From Pseudovibrio ascidiaceicola (GTDB lineage: Bacteria; Pseudomonadota; Alphaproteobacteria; Rhizobiales; Stappiaceae): a stretch of DNA of 64,000 nt. The position numbers and the translations under genes are program-made. A model generated the notes under the pieces. It saw only the letters and a program-made list of their open reading frames with translations, made no database searches and had not been told where the DNA came from. Below are positions 36,185 to 44,246 of the stretch, in pieces (the first letter of the stretch is position 1; each line of letters opens with the position of its first letter). The stretch is from positions 370,026 to 434,025 of the forward strand of contig NZ_FOSK01000003.1 of the NCBI RefSeq assembly GCF_900114245.1. Reading direction: 5' to 3'.

Positions 36185-37057
36185 ATGTCAAACAATCTCA
36201 AAGGGGTCCTCTGGGCCCTTTTGGCTACGGCGTTGTTCACGCTCACCTCCGCCTTGGCCAAAATCGCAACGACAGAATATCACGTGCTGCAGATCCTCTT
36301 CTTCCGGCAATGCTTTGTCTTTGCCTCTGCCTTGCCCATGCTCATCAAAACCTTCCCCCATGGTTTCAAAACCAGGCATCCGCTTCCTCATGCATTGCGT
36401 CTGACAGGCGCTTTCATCGCGCTCTCAACAGGCATTTGGGCGGTTGCACTCCTCCCGCTCACAACAGCAACCACACTTGCCTTTGCCAAGGTCTTCTTTG
36501 TTGCCATTCTCGCCTCTCTGTTTTTGGGTGAGACAACAACAAGAACACGCATCACCGGCATCATCCTTGGCTTCGTCGGCGTATTGATCGTCATCCGCCC
36601 CGGCTTTGACGGCTTTGCCAGCCTCTACACGCTCATCCCACTGGCAGGCGCCCTTGGAGCAGCTGTTGCTGTAGTCTGCGTCCGCAAACTCTCTCAAACT
36701 GAGAGCACCGCAACGCTGCTCGGGTATCAGGCAGTCTTCGTCGGCCTCATGGCAGGTGTACCCATGTTCTGGCTTTGGAAGACCCCAGACCTGTTCGGTC
36801 TATTGCTCCTCACCGCCATGGCCCTCATCGCCACTCTGGGCCAATGGGTCGGCATCAAAGCCCTCAGACTGGGAGAAGCCAGCGTGGTCGGCAGTGTGGA
36901 ATACATCTCACTGATCTACGCCGCCCTGCTCGGCCTTGTCCTCTTCTCCGAGTTGCCAGACACCTTCACCCTCATCGGTGCAGCGGTCATCATCTTCTCT
37001 GCCCTGTACATGATGCAAAAGGAACACCGAAGAAAAGCAGCATTAAAACCAACCTAG
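36185..37057 (+). CDS. EamA/RhaT-family DMT transporter
   Basis: This 290-residue inner-membrane protein has about ten hydrophobic helices in two EamA repeats. Conserved spots include ALPLTT-like VALLPLTTATTLAFAKVFF near residue 80, FLGETTTRTRITGIILGFVGVLIVIRPG near 115, and the second-repeat counterpart LRLGEASVVGSVEYISLIYAALLGLVLFSELP near 222. The start is the ATG at 36185, after the operator; upstream ATGs fall inside it. Drug/metabolite transporters of this type usually export amino acids, nucleosides or drugs. The cargo is not evident. Confidence 0.88.
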   Translation: MSNNLKGVLWALLATALFTLTSALAKIATTEYHVLQILFFRQCFVFASALPMLIKTFPHGFKTRHPLPHALRLTGAFIALSTGIWAVALLPLTTATTLAFAKVFFVAILASLFLGETTTRTRITGIILGFVGVLIVIRPGFDGFASLYTLIPLAGALGAAVAVVCVRKLSQTESTATLLGYQAVFVGLMAGVPMFWLWKTPDLFGLLLLTAMALIATLGQWVGIKALRLGEASVVGSVEYISLIYAALLGLVLFSELPDTFTLIGAAVIIFSALYMMQKEHRRKAALKPT

Positions 37058-37086
37058 CGCACCGGGCATTGAGGGGAATAACTTTT

Positions 37087-37113
37087 CGGGCAGCCAGCAA
37101 AACGGGCTGCCCG
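37087..37113. other. Stable hairpin between convergent genes
   Basis: CGGGCAGCC at 37087-37095 and GGCTGCCCG at 37105-37113 form a perfect nine-base stem with a nine-base loop. The T-run precedes it on the plus strand, so it is not a standard terminator in either direction. Confidence 0.55.
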
Positions 37114-37140
37114 TCTACCGTGGGACCAGAAACCCCAAGC

Positions 37141-37188
37141 AACGCAGAAAAAACGCATTCAACGCAAACGAACGCACAAAACAACGCA
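37141..37188. repeat. Five AACGCA direct repeats at about helical spacing
   Basis: AACGCA begins at 37141, 37152, 37161, 37171 and 37183, with steps of 11, 9, 10 and 12 bases, averaging 10.5. It lies in the 162-base gap between two convergent genes, just after a hairpin. The intervening bases are A-rich and not conserved. Confidence 0.8.
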
Positions 37189-37219
37189 AAGCAGATATCC
37201 CCGCTCCAGAGGCCCTCGC

Positions 37220-37987
37220 CTAAAGGTAGGGAACCAGAATATCTGAAAGCACAGAGCCCTTCGGATAGGCGTAGACGCTACCCTGCTCATAAACGTAAGG
37301 CCCAATCTCAAGACCAGCCTCAGCGCAAATAAGCTGGCCGCCCAGCACATCCCAGCTGTTCACGCAGCCATTGTAGGCACCATCCACCTGCCCCGTCGCT
37401 GCCTGGCACAACGCCCACGCCGCAGATCCACAAATACGGATCTGGTGTTGCTCTGACACCAACCGGTTGACCTTGTTGAGGAAGTCGAGGTTATTCTCCT
37501 GCTTGTAGTTAAAGCACAGGTTCACCACCAGCTCATGGTCGCAAGCCTGTCTGGGCCGCAATCTCTTGCCATCCTCAAATGCCCCTATCCCCCGCGCCGC
37601 ATAAATCGTACGGCGGTGAAAAGGCGCATGGACAACAGCAACCGCTGGTCCCTGCTCATCAACAAAAGCCATGGAAATACAAAAGTCTGGCCGCCCGTAA
37701 AGGTAGTTGGTCGTCCCATCAATCGGATCAATAACCCAGCACGGAGGTTCCAGCTCACCCCCCGTTTCTTCCCCTTTAAAACCATGCTCGGGAAAGGCAT
37801 CACTCAACGCCTTCTTGATGCGCCGCTCAACCTCACAATCCGCTTCACTCACGTAATCCAACAAGCCTTTGCTGCCAATCTGCAGCTTGTCACGGTCATG
37901 AAAGACCTCAAGAGCATAAGCACCAACCTCCTCTGCAATCATTCGGGCTGTGGTGAGTATCTCTTGCTGCATGGTGAGCACTTTCAT
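37220..37987 (-). CDS. Inositol monophosphatase-family phosphatase (IMPase/CysQ-like)
   Basis: The 255-residue product belongs to the metal-dependent FIG/IMPase superfamily. Metal-site motifs are FKGEETGGE near residue 74, WVIDPIDGTTNYLYGRPDF near 88, and the C-terminal WDVLGGQLICAEAG near 212. Substrates in the family include myo-inositol-1-phosphate, 3'-phosphoadenosine-5'-phosphate and histidinol phosphate. The short length and DGTTNY favour inositol phosphatase, but this is not decisive. It is a single gene, convergent with the EamA gene. A second ATG five codons in is an alternative start. Confidence 0.9.
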   Translation of the reverse strand: MKVLTMQQEILTTARMIAEEVGAYALEVFHDRDKLQIGSKGLLDYVSEADCEVERRIKKALSDAFPEHGFKGEETGGELEPPCWVIDPIDGTTNYLYGRPDFCISMAFVDEQGPAVAVVHAPFHRRTIYAARGIGAFEDGKRLRPRQACDHELVVNLCFNYKQENNLDFLNKVNRLVSEQHQIRICGSAAWALCQAATGQVDGAYNGCVNSWDVLGGQLICAEAGLEIGPYVYEQGSVYAYPKGSVLSDILVPYL

Positions 37988-38119
37988 GGGTTATGACCGT
38001 CTGGTGGTGCCCCTAAGGTATTGAGCAGTTCATTCAAAAGAGCAACTTCGTATCAGGACTACCTTCAGCCTTAGCCGCTAGCCTTTATCAGGAGTAGAAA
38101 TGAGCTGGACTGAAACCTG

Positions 38120-38563
38120 ATGAACCGAGAACTGCCCCTGCTCTATGCGTGCCTTGCTCTGGCCGGAACCATTCCGTTTATCGCCGGAGCTATAGGTTTA
38201 TCAGTAGGTTACTCGTTTCTCCCATTGGTTGGCGCAACTGTCATCGCAGTGAGTTTGTACGCCCTTGTCATCCTCTCCTTCATGGCCGGAAGCCAGTGGG
38301 GCATGTTCTTCATCGCCCCTCATCCAAGGCGTGCATGGTTGCTGCTATGGAGCAACTTTGTCGCACTCTCCGGCTGGTGCTTGTTCCTGTTTACCGCTCC
38401 GATCATCTTCATTTTGGGACTTATCATCCTGTTCTCAGGCATGCTGTTTGTTGATTTCTATCTCCAGAACCTTGAAATCACATCGCGAAACTACCTCGGC
38501 GTACGCATCACAGCCACCATCATCACTTTGATCGCCCTCGGCGTCATCGCCCTCAACGTGTGA
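38120..38563 (+). CDS. DUF3429 small membrane protein
   Basis: This 147-residue protein has four to five hydrophobic helices. The layout of LALAGTIPFIAGAIGL near the N-terminus, then ALVILSFMAGSQWGMF near residue 50, is that of DUF3429, which has no established function. It stands alone, convergent with the DUF442 gene. Confidence 0.72.
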   Translation: MNRELPLLYACLALAGTIPFIAGAIGLSVGYSFLPLVGATVIAVSLYALVILSFMAGSQWGMFFIAPHPRRAWLLLWSNFVALSGWCLFLFTAPIIFILGLIILFSGMLFVDFYLQNLEITSRNYLGVRITATIITLIALGVIALNV

Positions 38564-38607
38564 GACTTATCCCCCTCAGCCACTTCAAAATCTCTGAGGC
38601 AACAAAA

Positions 38608-38635
38608 ATGCCAGCAAGGTCTCCCTCACTGGCAT
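38608..38635 (-). terminator. Terminator of the persulfide-dioxygenase operon
   Basis: ATGCCAG at 38608-38614 and CTGGCAT at 38629-38635 form a seven-base stem, with a possible inner AGG/CCT pairing in the loop. The minus-strand product continues as TTTTTG. It lies 27 bases after the DUF442 gene. Confidence 0.82.
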
Positions 38636-38661
38636 CATCAACCCTAACCAATTGGCAACGC

Positions 38662-39039
38662 TTACATATTAATCGAGCGCCACAACATGGTAGACCGGTT
38701 CCCACTCCGGCAATACGCCAAAACAGGCTTTGGTGCTTCCGCAAGAAAATCAATCAGCTCCTGACCAGCTTCAGCAAAATCTGTCCCCGGTCCAATTGGA
38801 ATGTAAATGTGCTCCAGACCCTGCTCTTCAGCTGCCCCAGAAACCTCCAGATAAGTCGGCTGGTTCGGCGCTTCATCATCCGGACGGTTACAAACGATAG
38901 ACCGGAAACCCTGCTCTCGTGCCTTCTCCATGTCCTCAGGATAGAGCTGCCCAGCAACCCAGTAATCCTCGGTAAGTTGACGCGCACGCAGCTGGCCACC
39001 ACCACCACCTGAAATTTTCTGAAGTAGATTAGAGAACAT
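38662..39039 (-). CDS. DUF442 (Blh-associated) phosphatase-like protein
   Basis: The 125-residue product has a dual-specificity-phosphatase-like fold. The P-loop-like motif is AYCRSGNRS, with Cys near residue 109, and the general-acid region is around residue 53 (NRPDDEAPNQP). In many alphaproteobacteria this domain is fused or adjacent to the persulfide dioxygenase Blh. Here the start overlaps the dioxygenase gene by 11 bases, indicating coupled translation. A glutathione-persulfide-linked sulfurtransferase-like role has been proposed for the family. True phosphatase activity is uncertain. Confidence 0.88.
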   Translation of the reverse strand: MFSNLLQKISGGGGGQLRARQLTEDYWVAGQLYPEDMEKAREQGFRSIVCNRPDDEAPNQPTYLEVSGAAEEQGLEHIYIPIGPGTDFAEAGQELIDFLAEAPKPVLAYCRSGNRSTMLWRSINM

Positions 39040-39919
39040 TGACTGGCACTTTCAAATAGGTTTGACCGGTTTCGTTTTCTGCCTCAGGCAAACGGCCGGC
39101 TCTCATATTCACCTGAATGCTCGGCACAATCAGGTTAGGCACATCAAGCGTTGCATCCCGAGCTTCGCGCATTTCGACGAACTTTTCACGACTAGTACTA
39201 TTACCTACGTGAATGTTCTCCGCCTTCTCAGCTGCAACGGTTGTTTCAAACAAAATCTCACGCCCATTCGCACCATAGTCGTGGCACATAAACAAACGCA
39301 TTTCGTCGGGCAAACTCAAGACCTTATGGATGGATGCATACAACAAAGACGCATCACCACCCGGGAAGTCAGCACGGGCAGTACCGCTGTCTGGCATAAA
39401 CAGGGTATCCCCCACAAACGCAGCATCACCAACCACATGCACCATACATGCTGGTGTATGCCCCGGCGTATGCATCGCAAAGCACTTCAGATTCCCGATC
39501 TGATAGGTATCCCCATCCTGAAACAGCTTATCGAACTGGCTGCCATCACGGGCAAACTCGGTGCCTGCATTAAACACCTTACCAAACACGCCCTGAACAA
39601 CTGTCACCTGTTCACCAATGCCGATCTTGCCGCCCAACTTATCCTGAATATACGGCGCAGCAGACAGGTGATCTGCATGCACATGGGTTTCGAGCAACCA
39701 TTCCAGCTTCAGATCGTTCTCGCGGATGTAAGCAATGATTTCATCGGCATGCTCAAAGCTGACGCGCCCTGCTGGATAGTCGATATCCATCACGCTGTCG
39801 ATGACTGCACATGCCTTTGTTTCCGGGTCTGTGACCACATAGGTGATGGTGTTCGATACCGGATCAAAGAAATCCTTGATCTCCACTTTCTGATCCATCT
39901 GCACTGGATAGCTGCTCAT
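39029..39919 (-). CDS. Persulfide dioxygenase, metallo-beta-lactamase fold (Blh/ETHE1-like)
   Basis: This enzyme oxidises glutathione persulfide to sulfite and glutathione, the second step of sulfide detoxification after a sulfide:quinone reductase. The 296 residues contain metal ligands in ETHVHADHLSAA near residue 78, HTPGHTPACMVH near 150, VGDTLFMPDSGTARADFPGG near 169 and MCHDYG near 211, as in Blh and ETHE1. It is followed by a DUF442 gene and preceded by YeeE/YedE genes, the classic BigR-type operon. No sqr or bigR gene is in the window. Confidence 0.93.
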   Translation of the reverse strand: MSSYPVQMDQKVEIKDFFDPVSNTITYVVTDPETKACAVIDSVMDIDYPAGRVSFEHADEIIAYIRENDLKLEWLLETHVHADHLSAAPYIQDKLGGKIGIGEQVTVVQGVFGKVFNAGTEFARDGSQFDKLFQDGDTYQIGNLKCFAMHTPGHTPACMVHVVGDAAFVGDTLFMPDSGTARADFPGGDASLLYASIHKVLSLPDEMRLFMCHDYGANGREILFETTVAAEKAENIHVGNSTSREKFVEMREARDATLDVPNLIVPSIQVNMRAGRLPEAENETGQTYLKVPVNVL

Positions 39920-39968
39920 AACCTTCTCGCTCCTAAATCTATGATTTATCTAAGAAACGCATGACGTA

Positions 39969-40409
39969 TCAGGCCTCTTTCAGTGCTCTTCGCATTGAGA
40001 GGCTGGCAACCAGTCTCGCGAATAGCATCCCCGCCGTCATGCATAAAACAAACACAATCGCCTGCGGCGAAAGCAATGAAACCGAAACCAGTGCAGGACC
40101 CGGACACAAACCAATTAATCCCCATCCCGCACCAAATGTAGCCGACCCGAAAATCAACCGTTTATCGATCTGCTGAAACGTTGGAACCCGAAAGTCATCC
40201 GCCACAAACGGACGCGGCAGAAAGCGCGCCAGACGGAAGAACGGAGCCGCTACCAGAATGGCGCCGCCCATCACAAAGGCGAGACTAGGGTCCCAGTTTC
40301 CAAACACATCAAGGAAGTTTTGCACCTTCAAAGGATTGCTCATTCCCGCAACAACCAGCCCCGCCCCAAAGGTCAGGCCAGCCAAAAAACCAGCGATAAT
40401 CCGTTGCAT
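39969..40409 (-). CDS. YeeE/YedE transporter, second half
   Basis: This 146-residue membrane protein has about four helices and a conserved Cys motif GLIGLCPGPALVS near residue 105. It corresponds to the C-terminal half of longer YeeE/YedE proteins, which carry thiosulfate or other reduced sulfur species. The start at 40409 is one base after the stop of the first half and has a G-rich Shine-Dalgarno region. An upstream in-frame ATG would overlap the first-half gene for over 50 codons. The two halves probably associate in the membrane. Confidence 0.86.
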   Translation of the reverse strand: MQRIIAGFLAGLTFGAGLVVAGMSNPLKVQNFLDVFGNWDPSLAFVMGGAILVAAPFFRLARFLPRPFVADDFRVPTFQQIDKRLIFGSATFGAGWGLIGLCPGPALVSVSLLSPQAIVFVLCMTAGMLFARLVASLSMRRALKEA

Positions 40410-40410
40410 G

Positions 40411-40863
40411 TTATCCCCCCACCACGTGGCGAAGAACGAACACAACGGCAATACCGACCGACATAAAGGTGACCGTCGCGGCCAGCGAACGAACAGACAG
40501 ACGCGACAAACCACAAACACCATGCCCACTCGTGCATCCGCTTCCGAACACCGAGCCAAATCCCACAAGAGCCCCCGCAATCGCGATCAGCGTCAAGTCT
40601 CCTGTAAACACTTGCTCAATCTCAAATCCCCCTGCCATCAGCAGCAGAGGCGCAAGAACGATCCCAACAACAAACGACAGTTGCCAGCCCTTCTCACCAT
40701 GCACCCAGGCCGATTTGCCATTGGCAAGCGGACCCGTTTCAAACAAACGGCTATAAATGCCGCTAATCCCCGCAATCCGCCCATTGGCGAGCAACAGGAT
40801 GACCGTAGACAAGCCGATTAAAACGCCTCCGGCTAACGAGGCATATGGGGTAAACTCAGTCAT
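40411..40863 (-). CDS. YeeE/YedE transporter, first half
   Basis: This 150-residue membrane protein has about four helices and the diagnostic Cys-rich motif GSGCTSGHGVCGLSRLS near residue 107. It pairs with the next gene one base downstream. It is the first gene of the sulfur operon. In related operons the transporter moves sulfite, thiosulfate or sulfide out of or into the cytoplasm; direction is not established here. Confidence 0.88.
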   Translation of the reverse strand: MTEFTPYASLAGGVLIGLSTVILLLANGRIAGISGIYSRLFETGPLANGKSAWVHGEKGWQLSFVVGIVLAPLLLMAGGFEIEQVFTGDLTLIAIAGALVGFGSVFGSGCTSGHGVCGLSRLSVRSLAATVTFMSVGIAVVFVLRHVVGG

Positions 40864-41170
40864 GTTTTATACTCGTTCTTTCCCCTGCAGAGGAAAGTTC
40901 GGTTGATGGAGAAACTGACCAACGCATGCGCGATACCATGGTCAAAATGTATGTTTTCTAATTTAGTTTTCACTAATATATAAATGCCAGTTTTGGAGAG
41001 TCAAGTCACAACCAACAGCAATTATGCCAATCGCCTAATACTCATCGCCAGTTGCGCAGATTGATCGCCTCCCTTAGGCTTGCCGTATACGTAAAGAAAC
41101 GACCCTAAATCGCTGTTGGGAGATGAATTTGGGAGAGCGTCGTTTCTGCTTGAAATACAAAGGGATGGAT
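40864..41170. promoter_or_regulatory. Divergent regulatory region of the sulfur operon with an AT-rich dyad
   Basis: These 307 bases separate the YeeE/YedE operon from an acyl-CoA dehydrogenase gene. TTAGT-TTTC-ACTAA at 40963-40976 is a dyad within a strongly AT-rich block (about 40945-40985). ArsR-family persulfide sensors (BigR/SqrR) bind AT-rich dyads upstream of such operons, so this is the candidate operator. No regulator gene is adjacent. Confidence 0.45.
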
Positions 41171-42319
41171 ATGATTGACGAAGACCTGAAAGGTGAACTT
41201 GAGCTTTTTCGCGATAATGTAAAGCGGTTCATCACCGCAGAGATTCTCCCGCACTACGACGAATGGGAGAAGGCAGATATCTTCCCGCGCGACATCTGGA
41301 ACAAGATGGGCGAACAGGGCCTGCTCTCTGTAGACACCCCGGAAGCATATGGCGGGTTCGGCACCAATTTCCTCTTTTCCATGGTCATCATTGAAGAGTT
41401 CACCCGCGCCAACTGTTCTGGTCTGGGCGTTTCTCTCAGCGTGCATTCCGATATTGTTGCCCCTTATATCCTCAATCACGGCAGTGAAGAGCAGAAGCAA
41501 AAGTATCTGCCAAAGATGGTGACAGGCGAGTGCGTCGGCGCCATTGCGATGACTGAACCAGCAGCAGGTTCTGATCTTCAGGGCATCCGCACAATCGCAC
41601 GCAAAGACGGCGATGATTACATCATCAACGGCAGCAAGATCTTCATCACAAACGGTCAGCATGCCGATGTTGTCATCGTTGTGGCACGCACCAATTTGGA
41701 TGTCTCCGGTTCCAAAGGAACCAGCCTTTTCCTCGTTGAAGCCGACAACCCGGGCTTCAAACGCGGTCAGAACCTCGACAAGATCGGTCTGCATTCCTCA
41801 GATACATCCGAGCTCTTCTTTGAGGACCTCCGCGTCCCGGCCAGCGCTTGCCTCGGCAGAATGGATGCTGGCTTCCACATCATGATGAACGAGCTCCCTC
41901 GCGAACGACTTACCCTCGCTGTTGGCGCTGTTGCAGGTGCCGAAGGCGTACTGGCAATGACAGCTGATTACGTCAAAGAACGTCAGGCCTTCGGTCGTCC
42001 AGTTGCTACCCTTCAAAACACCCGCTTCAAAATGGCAGAAATGGCAACCGACGTCCGCACCCACCGCGCGTTCGTTGACGAATGTTGCCGCATGTTCCTG
42101 GAAGGCAAGCTCGATAACACCACCGTCAGCATGGCCAAACTCGGCACAACAGAAATGCAGGGCCGCGTTGTAGACGGCTGTCTCCAGCTCCATGGCGGCT
42201 ACGGTTACATGAGAGAATACGGCGTTTCTCGCGCCTTCGTAGACGCTCGCGTCCAGCGCATCTACGGCGGTACTTCAGAAATCATGAAGGAACTGATCAG
42301 CCGCGAAGTACTCGCGTAA
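41171..42319 (+). CDS. Acyl-CoA dehydrogenase (long-chain/isovaleryl-type active-site layout)
   Basis: This 382-residue FAD enzyme introduces a 2,3-double bond into an acyl-CoA and passes electrons to ETF. Family signatures are AIAMTEPAAGSDLQGI near residue 121, FITNGQHAD near 155, and the C-terminal LQLHGGYGYMREY and VQRIYGGTSEIMKELI. The usual YEGT Glu is Gly, while a Glu stands in the alternative helix (AVAGAEGVL), as in long-chain and isovaleryl enzymes. The start at 41171 has AAGGG six bases before it; ATGs at 41165 and 41123 are less well placed. Monocistronic, ending in a strong terminator. Confidence 0.88.
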   Translation: MIDEDLKGELELFRDNVKRFITAEILPHYDEWEKADIFPRDIWNKMGEQGLLSVDTPEAYGGFGTNFLFSMVIIEEFTRANCSGLGVSLSVHSDIVAPYILNHGSEEQKQKYLPKMVTGECVGAIAMTEPAAGSDLQGIRTIARKDGDDYIINGSKIFITNGQHADVVIVVARTNLDVSGSKGTSLFLVEADNPGFKRGQNLDKIGLHSSDTSELFFEDLRVPASACLGRMDAGFHIMMNELPRERLTLAVGAVAGAEGVLAMTADYVKERQAFGRPVATLQNTRFKMAEMATDVRTHRAFVDECCRMFLEGKLDNTTVSMAKLGTTEMQGRVVDGCLQLHGGYGYMREYGVSRAFVDARVQRIYGGTSEIMKELISREVLA

Positions 42320-42326
42320 AACTGCG

Positions 42327-42352
42327 AAAGGGGAGGCCCACGTCTCCCCTTT
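42327..42352. terminator. Bidirectional terminator after the acyl-CoA dehydrogenase gene
   Basis: AAAGGGGAG at 42327-42335 pairs with CTCCCCTTT at 42344-42352 around an eight-base loop. It is followed by one further T on the plus strand. It directly abuts the stop codon of the convergent gene. Confidence 0.82.
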
Positions 42353-42988
42353 TCACTGCACCAGTTTATTGCGCACAACGCGCAGCTCATCAAACTGCAT
42401 CACACCACCTTCAGATGTCCAGAGATGCTGGCCTTCACCTCTAAGGATGGTTCCAAGCTCAGGGCTGTAGGCATACTTGGTGACAATGTCCTCACCCTCA
42501 GCACTGACGGTTTCAAGCGTCACATCCAGCACATCATAGGCGCAGCTGCCAACTTGCAGACGGTCGGGTTCACCAACGGAAAACGTGTAGGGCACGTCTC
42601 TGCGTACAAGGTCTTCGTTCTCGAACACATCAATGGATGCTGTCCAGGTCTTACCAACTTCAAGCGGAAAGAATTCAGCAAACGGGATATCAGGCACGTA
42701 AGTCCGATTGGTGTGAGCACCACGTTCATAGGAGAGGAACAAGCCCTTCTCATGAACATGGATCTGATCACGCACCACCACATATCGCTCATTCAGATGC
42801 AGTTCTGTAACCTGCCCGTCATCTTCAAGTCGAACGAACAAACGTGCGGGAATACTGTTGTTTATGAGGACCATTCCGGTTTTCATCGTGTCTGCGGTTG
42901 GACACACTTGTGCAACTGCCGCGCCACCAAAGAGTACGCTTCCCAGAAGTCCCAAAATTGTTTTGCTTATAACGCCGGATCTTGTCAT
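42353..42988 (-). CDS. Secreted protein of unknown function
   Basis: The 211-residue product has a signal peptide (MTRSGVISKTILGLLGSVLFG..., cleavage near AVA-Q at residue 26) and no lipobox, so it is probably periplasmic. The mature part looks beta-rich, with alternating strands, two Cys (near residues 29 and 148) that could form a disulfide, and Tyr/Thr-rich segments around YVPDIPFAEFFPLEVGKTW. I do not recognise a family. It is monocistronic between a terminator and a divergence-free gap next to the protease gene. Confidence 0.7.
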   Translation of the reverse strand: MTRSGVISKTILGLLGSVLFGGAAVAQVCPTADTMKTGMVLINNSIPARLFVRLEDDGQVTELHLNERYVVVRDQIHVHEKGLFLSYERGAHTNRTYVPDIPFAEFFPLEVGKTWTASIDVFENEDLVRRDVPYTFSVGEPDRLQVGSCAYDVLDVTLETVSAEGEDIVTKYAYSPELGTILRGEGQHLWTSEGGVMQFDELRVVRNKLVQ

Positions 42989-43142
42989 CGATCTATCATG
43001 TAGATTTATTCTTCTATTTATGGACGCTTATCTAGCAGCATTCTGAAAAAAGAGGATTGATATATACGTTATGCCCATTAGTCACTTTGAACTACGTATA
43101 TCAACATAAAACTTTGGTTAGTGAGCTGATATTACTGATTAA

Positions 43143-44030
43143 TTACAAACCAAGACGCTCAGTAATCCTCATTGCGTCGGTGTTGCGCTTTGACGCATGC
43201 AGCTTCAGGTTGGTGAGAATTGCACTGATCCGGATACCGCGGTTCGCAATCCAGCGGTTTCGGTTGGATGGATGAGAAATACTGCGGTGATGCAAAGCCA
43301 CTGGCAACCATTGGTCATTCAGCACCGGCGCACCAGAAGAACCCGGCAACGTATCACTTGAGTAAGTTATGAAGTGATCATGCACGCTCAGGATTTGACT
43401 GTTGCGAAGCGAAAGGCTCTTCAGCCCGCCATTGGGGTGATGAATGATTGAAACAGCCTCACCTTTCACCGCCTTACCAGATTGAGGCAGCAGCTTCAAA
43501 GATCCGAAGTCAGAGAGGGATCTGGCCTCTTTATTCCCCTCTTCGACAGAGACAAAACTGAAATCCAGATCGTCACTCGCACTGGTGAAGAAGATCTCAT
43601 CCGTAATCGAGAACTCGGCAGACCGTCCAAGCGAAAAATCCTCATCCATCTCATATTGAAAGATAGCCGAGGCCCGCACTGCGGACTGGCGCGACCGGAT
43701 CACATGGTTATTGGTCAGGAGCAGGTTCGGCCCAACCAGAAAGCCAGACCCTGCCCCCGCCGGAATACGTCCACCCCGATACAACTGAACCTTGCAGATA
43801 GACCGTGCAGCAGCGACCCCACGGCTGAGGTAGTTGATGGGGAAGATGTCAGAAACACCCATGATCCGCTCAAAGGCAGTGTTATCCCCCTCCGGGATCA
43901 AACTCTTGCGCACATGCAGGCGCTCCGGCTCATCCCAAACAGCATCACCAAACTCGCCAGCCCCACGTTCACCTGCCCCACGTTCACCTGCCGAGCCGCA
44001 ATCACACCTATCCTCACGCGAGTTCGCCAT
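43143..44030 (-). CDS. Trypsin-like serine protease without signal peptide
   Basis: The 295-residue product has a chymotrypsin/V8-type peptidase domain. The triad is His 109 in LLTNNHVI, Asp 156 in DLDFSFV and Ser 232 in LPGSSGAPV, with the oxyanion region intact. A roughly 75-residue N-terminal region precedes it, including a repeated GERGA element and the block AFERIMGVSDIFPINYLSRG. No signal peptide is seen, so it is probably cytoplasmic. The block before the peptidase domain resembles proteases found as effector modules in bacterial conflict systems (recollection, not a search). It is divergent from the RHH-PspA-YqiJ-flotillin operon. Confidence 0.82.
   Translation of the reverse strand: MANSREDRCDCGSAGERGAGERGAGEFGDAVWDEPERLHVRKSLIPEGDNTAFERIMGVSDIFPINYLSRGVAAARSICKVQLYRGGRIPAGAGSGFLVGPNLLLTNNHVIRSRQSAVRASAIFQYEMDEDFSLGRSAEFSITDEIFFTSASDDLDFSFVSVEEGNKEARSLSDFGSLKLLPQSGKAVKGEAVSIIHHPNGGLKSLSLRNSQILSVHDHFITYSSDTLPGSSGAPVLNDQWLPVALHHRSISHPSNRNRWIANRGIRISAILTNLKLHASKRNTDAMRITERLGL
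43961..43990. repeat. Tandem 15-base repeat inside the protease gene
   Basis: CCCCACGTTCACCTG occurs twice in perfect tandem (43961-43975, 43976-43990). Being a multiple of three it keeps frame and encodes the duplicated GERGA element near the protease N-terminus. Confidence 0.9.
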
Positions 44031-44207
44031 TTTGAAATCTCACCTTATCCAACATCATCCTTCCTGAAGAAGACCAATCCAGACAGCTACTGTGAGATCT
44101 CAGAGTTCATTCACCAAAAAACCAACTAAGCGCTCGCATTTTAGTCAATGTCATTTTCTGCAAATCAAAAAAACTTTAGCTTAGCCTCTTGAACAATCAG
44201 AAATTGC

Positions 44208-44234
44208 AATTACATTAGAACTACATTTGTAATT
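44208..44234. promoter_or_regulatory. Inverted repeat upstream of the RHH-like/PspA operon
   Basis: AATTACA at 44208-44214 and TGTAATT at 44228-44234 form a perfect seven-base inverted repeat with a 13-base spacer. It ends 12 bases before the first start codon of the operon. It could be the operator of the operon's own small DNA-binding-like protein. I see no sigma-54 -24/-12 element of the kind PspF uses. Confidence 0.5.
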
Positions 44235-44246
44235 CAAAGGTGCTAC

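Noticed and set aside
37087..37113. Hairpin first read as a terminator of the EamA gene
   Set aside because: The T-run is on the 5' side in the plus orientation and no T-run follows in either direction, so it is listed only as a hairpin.
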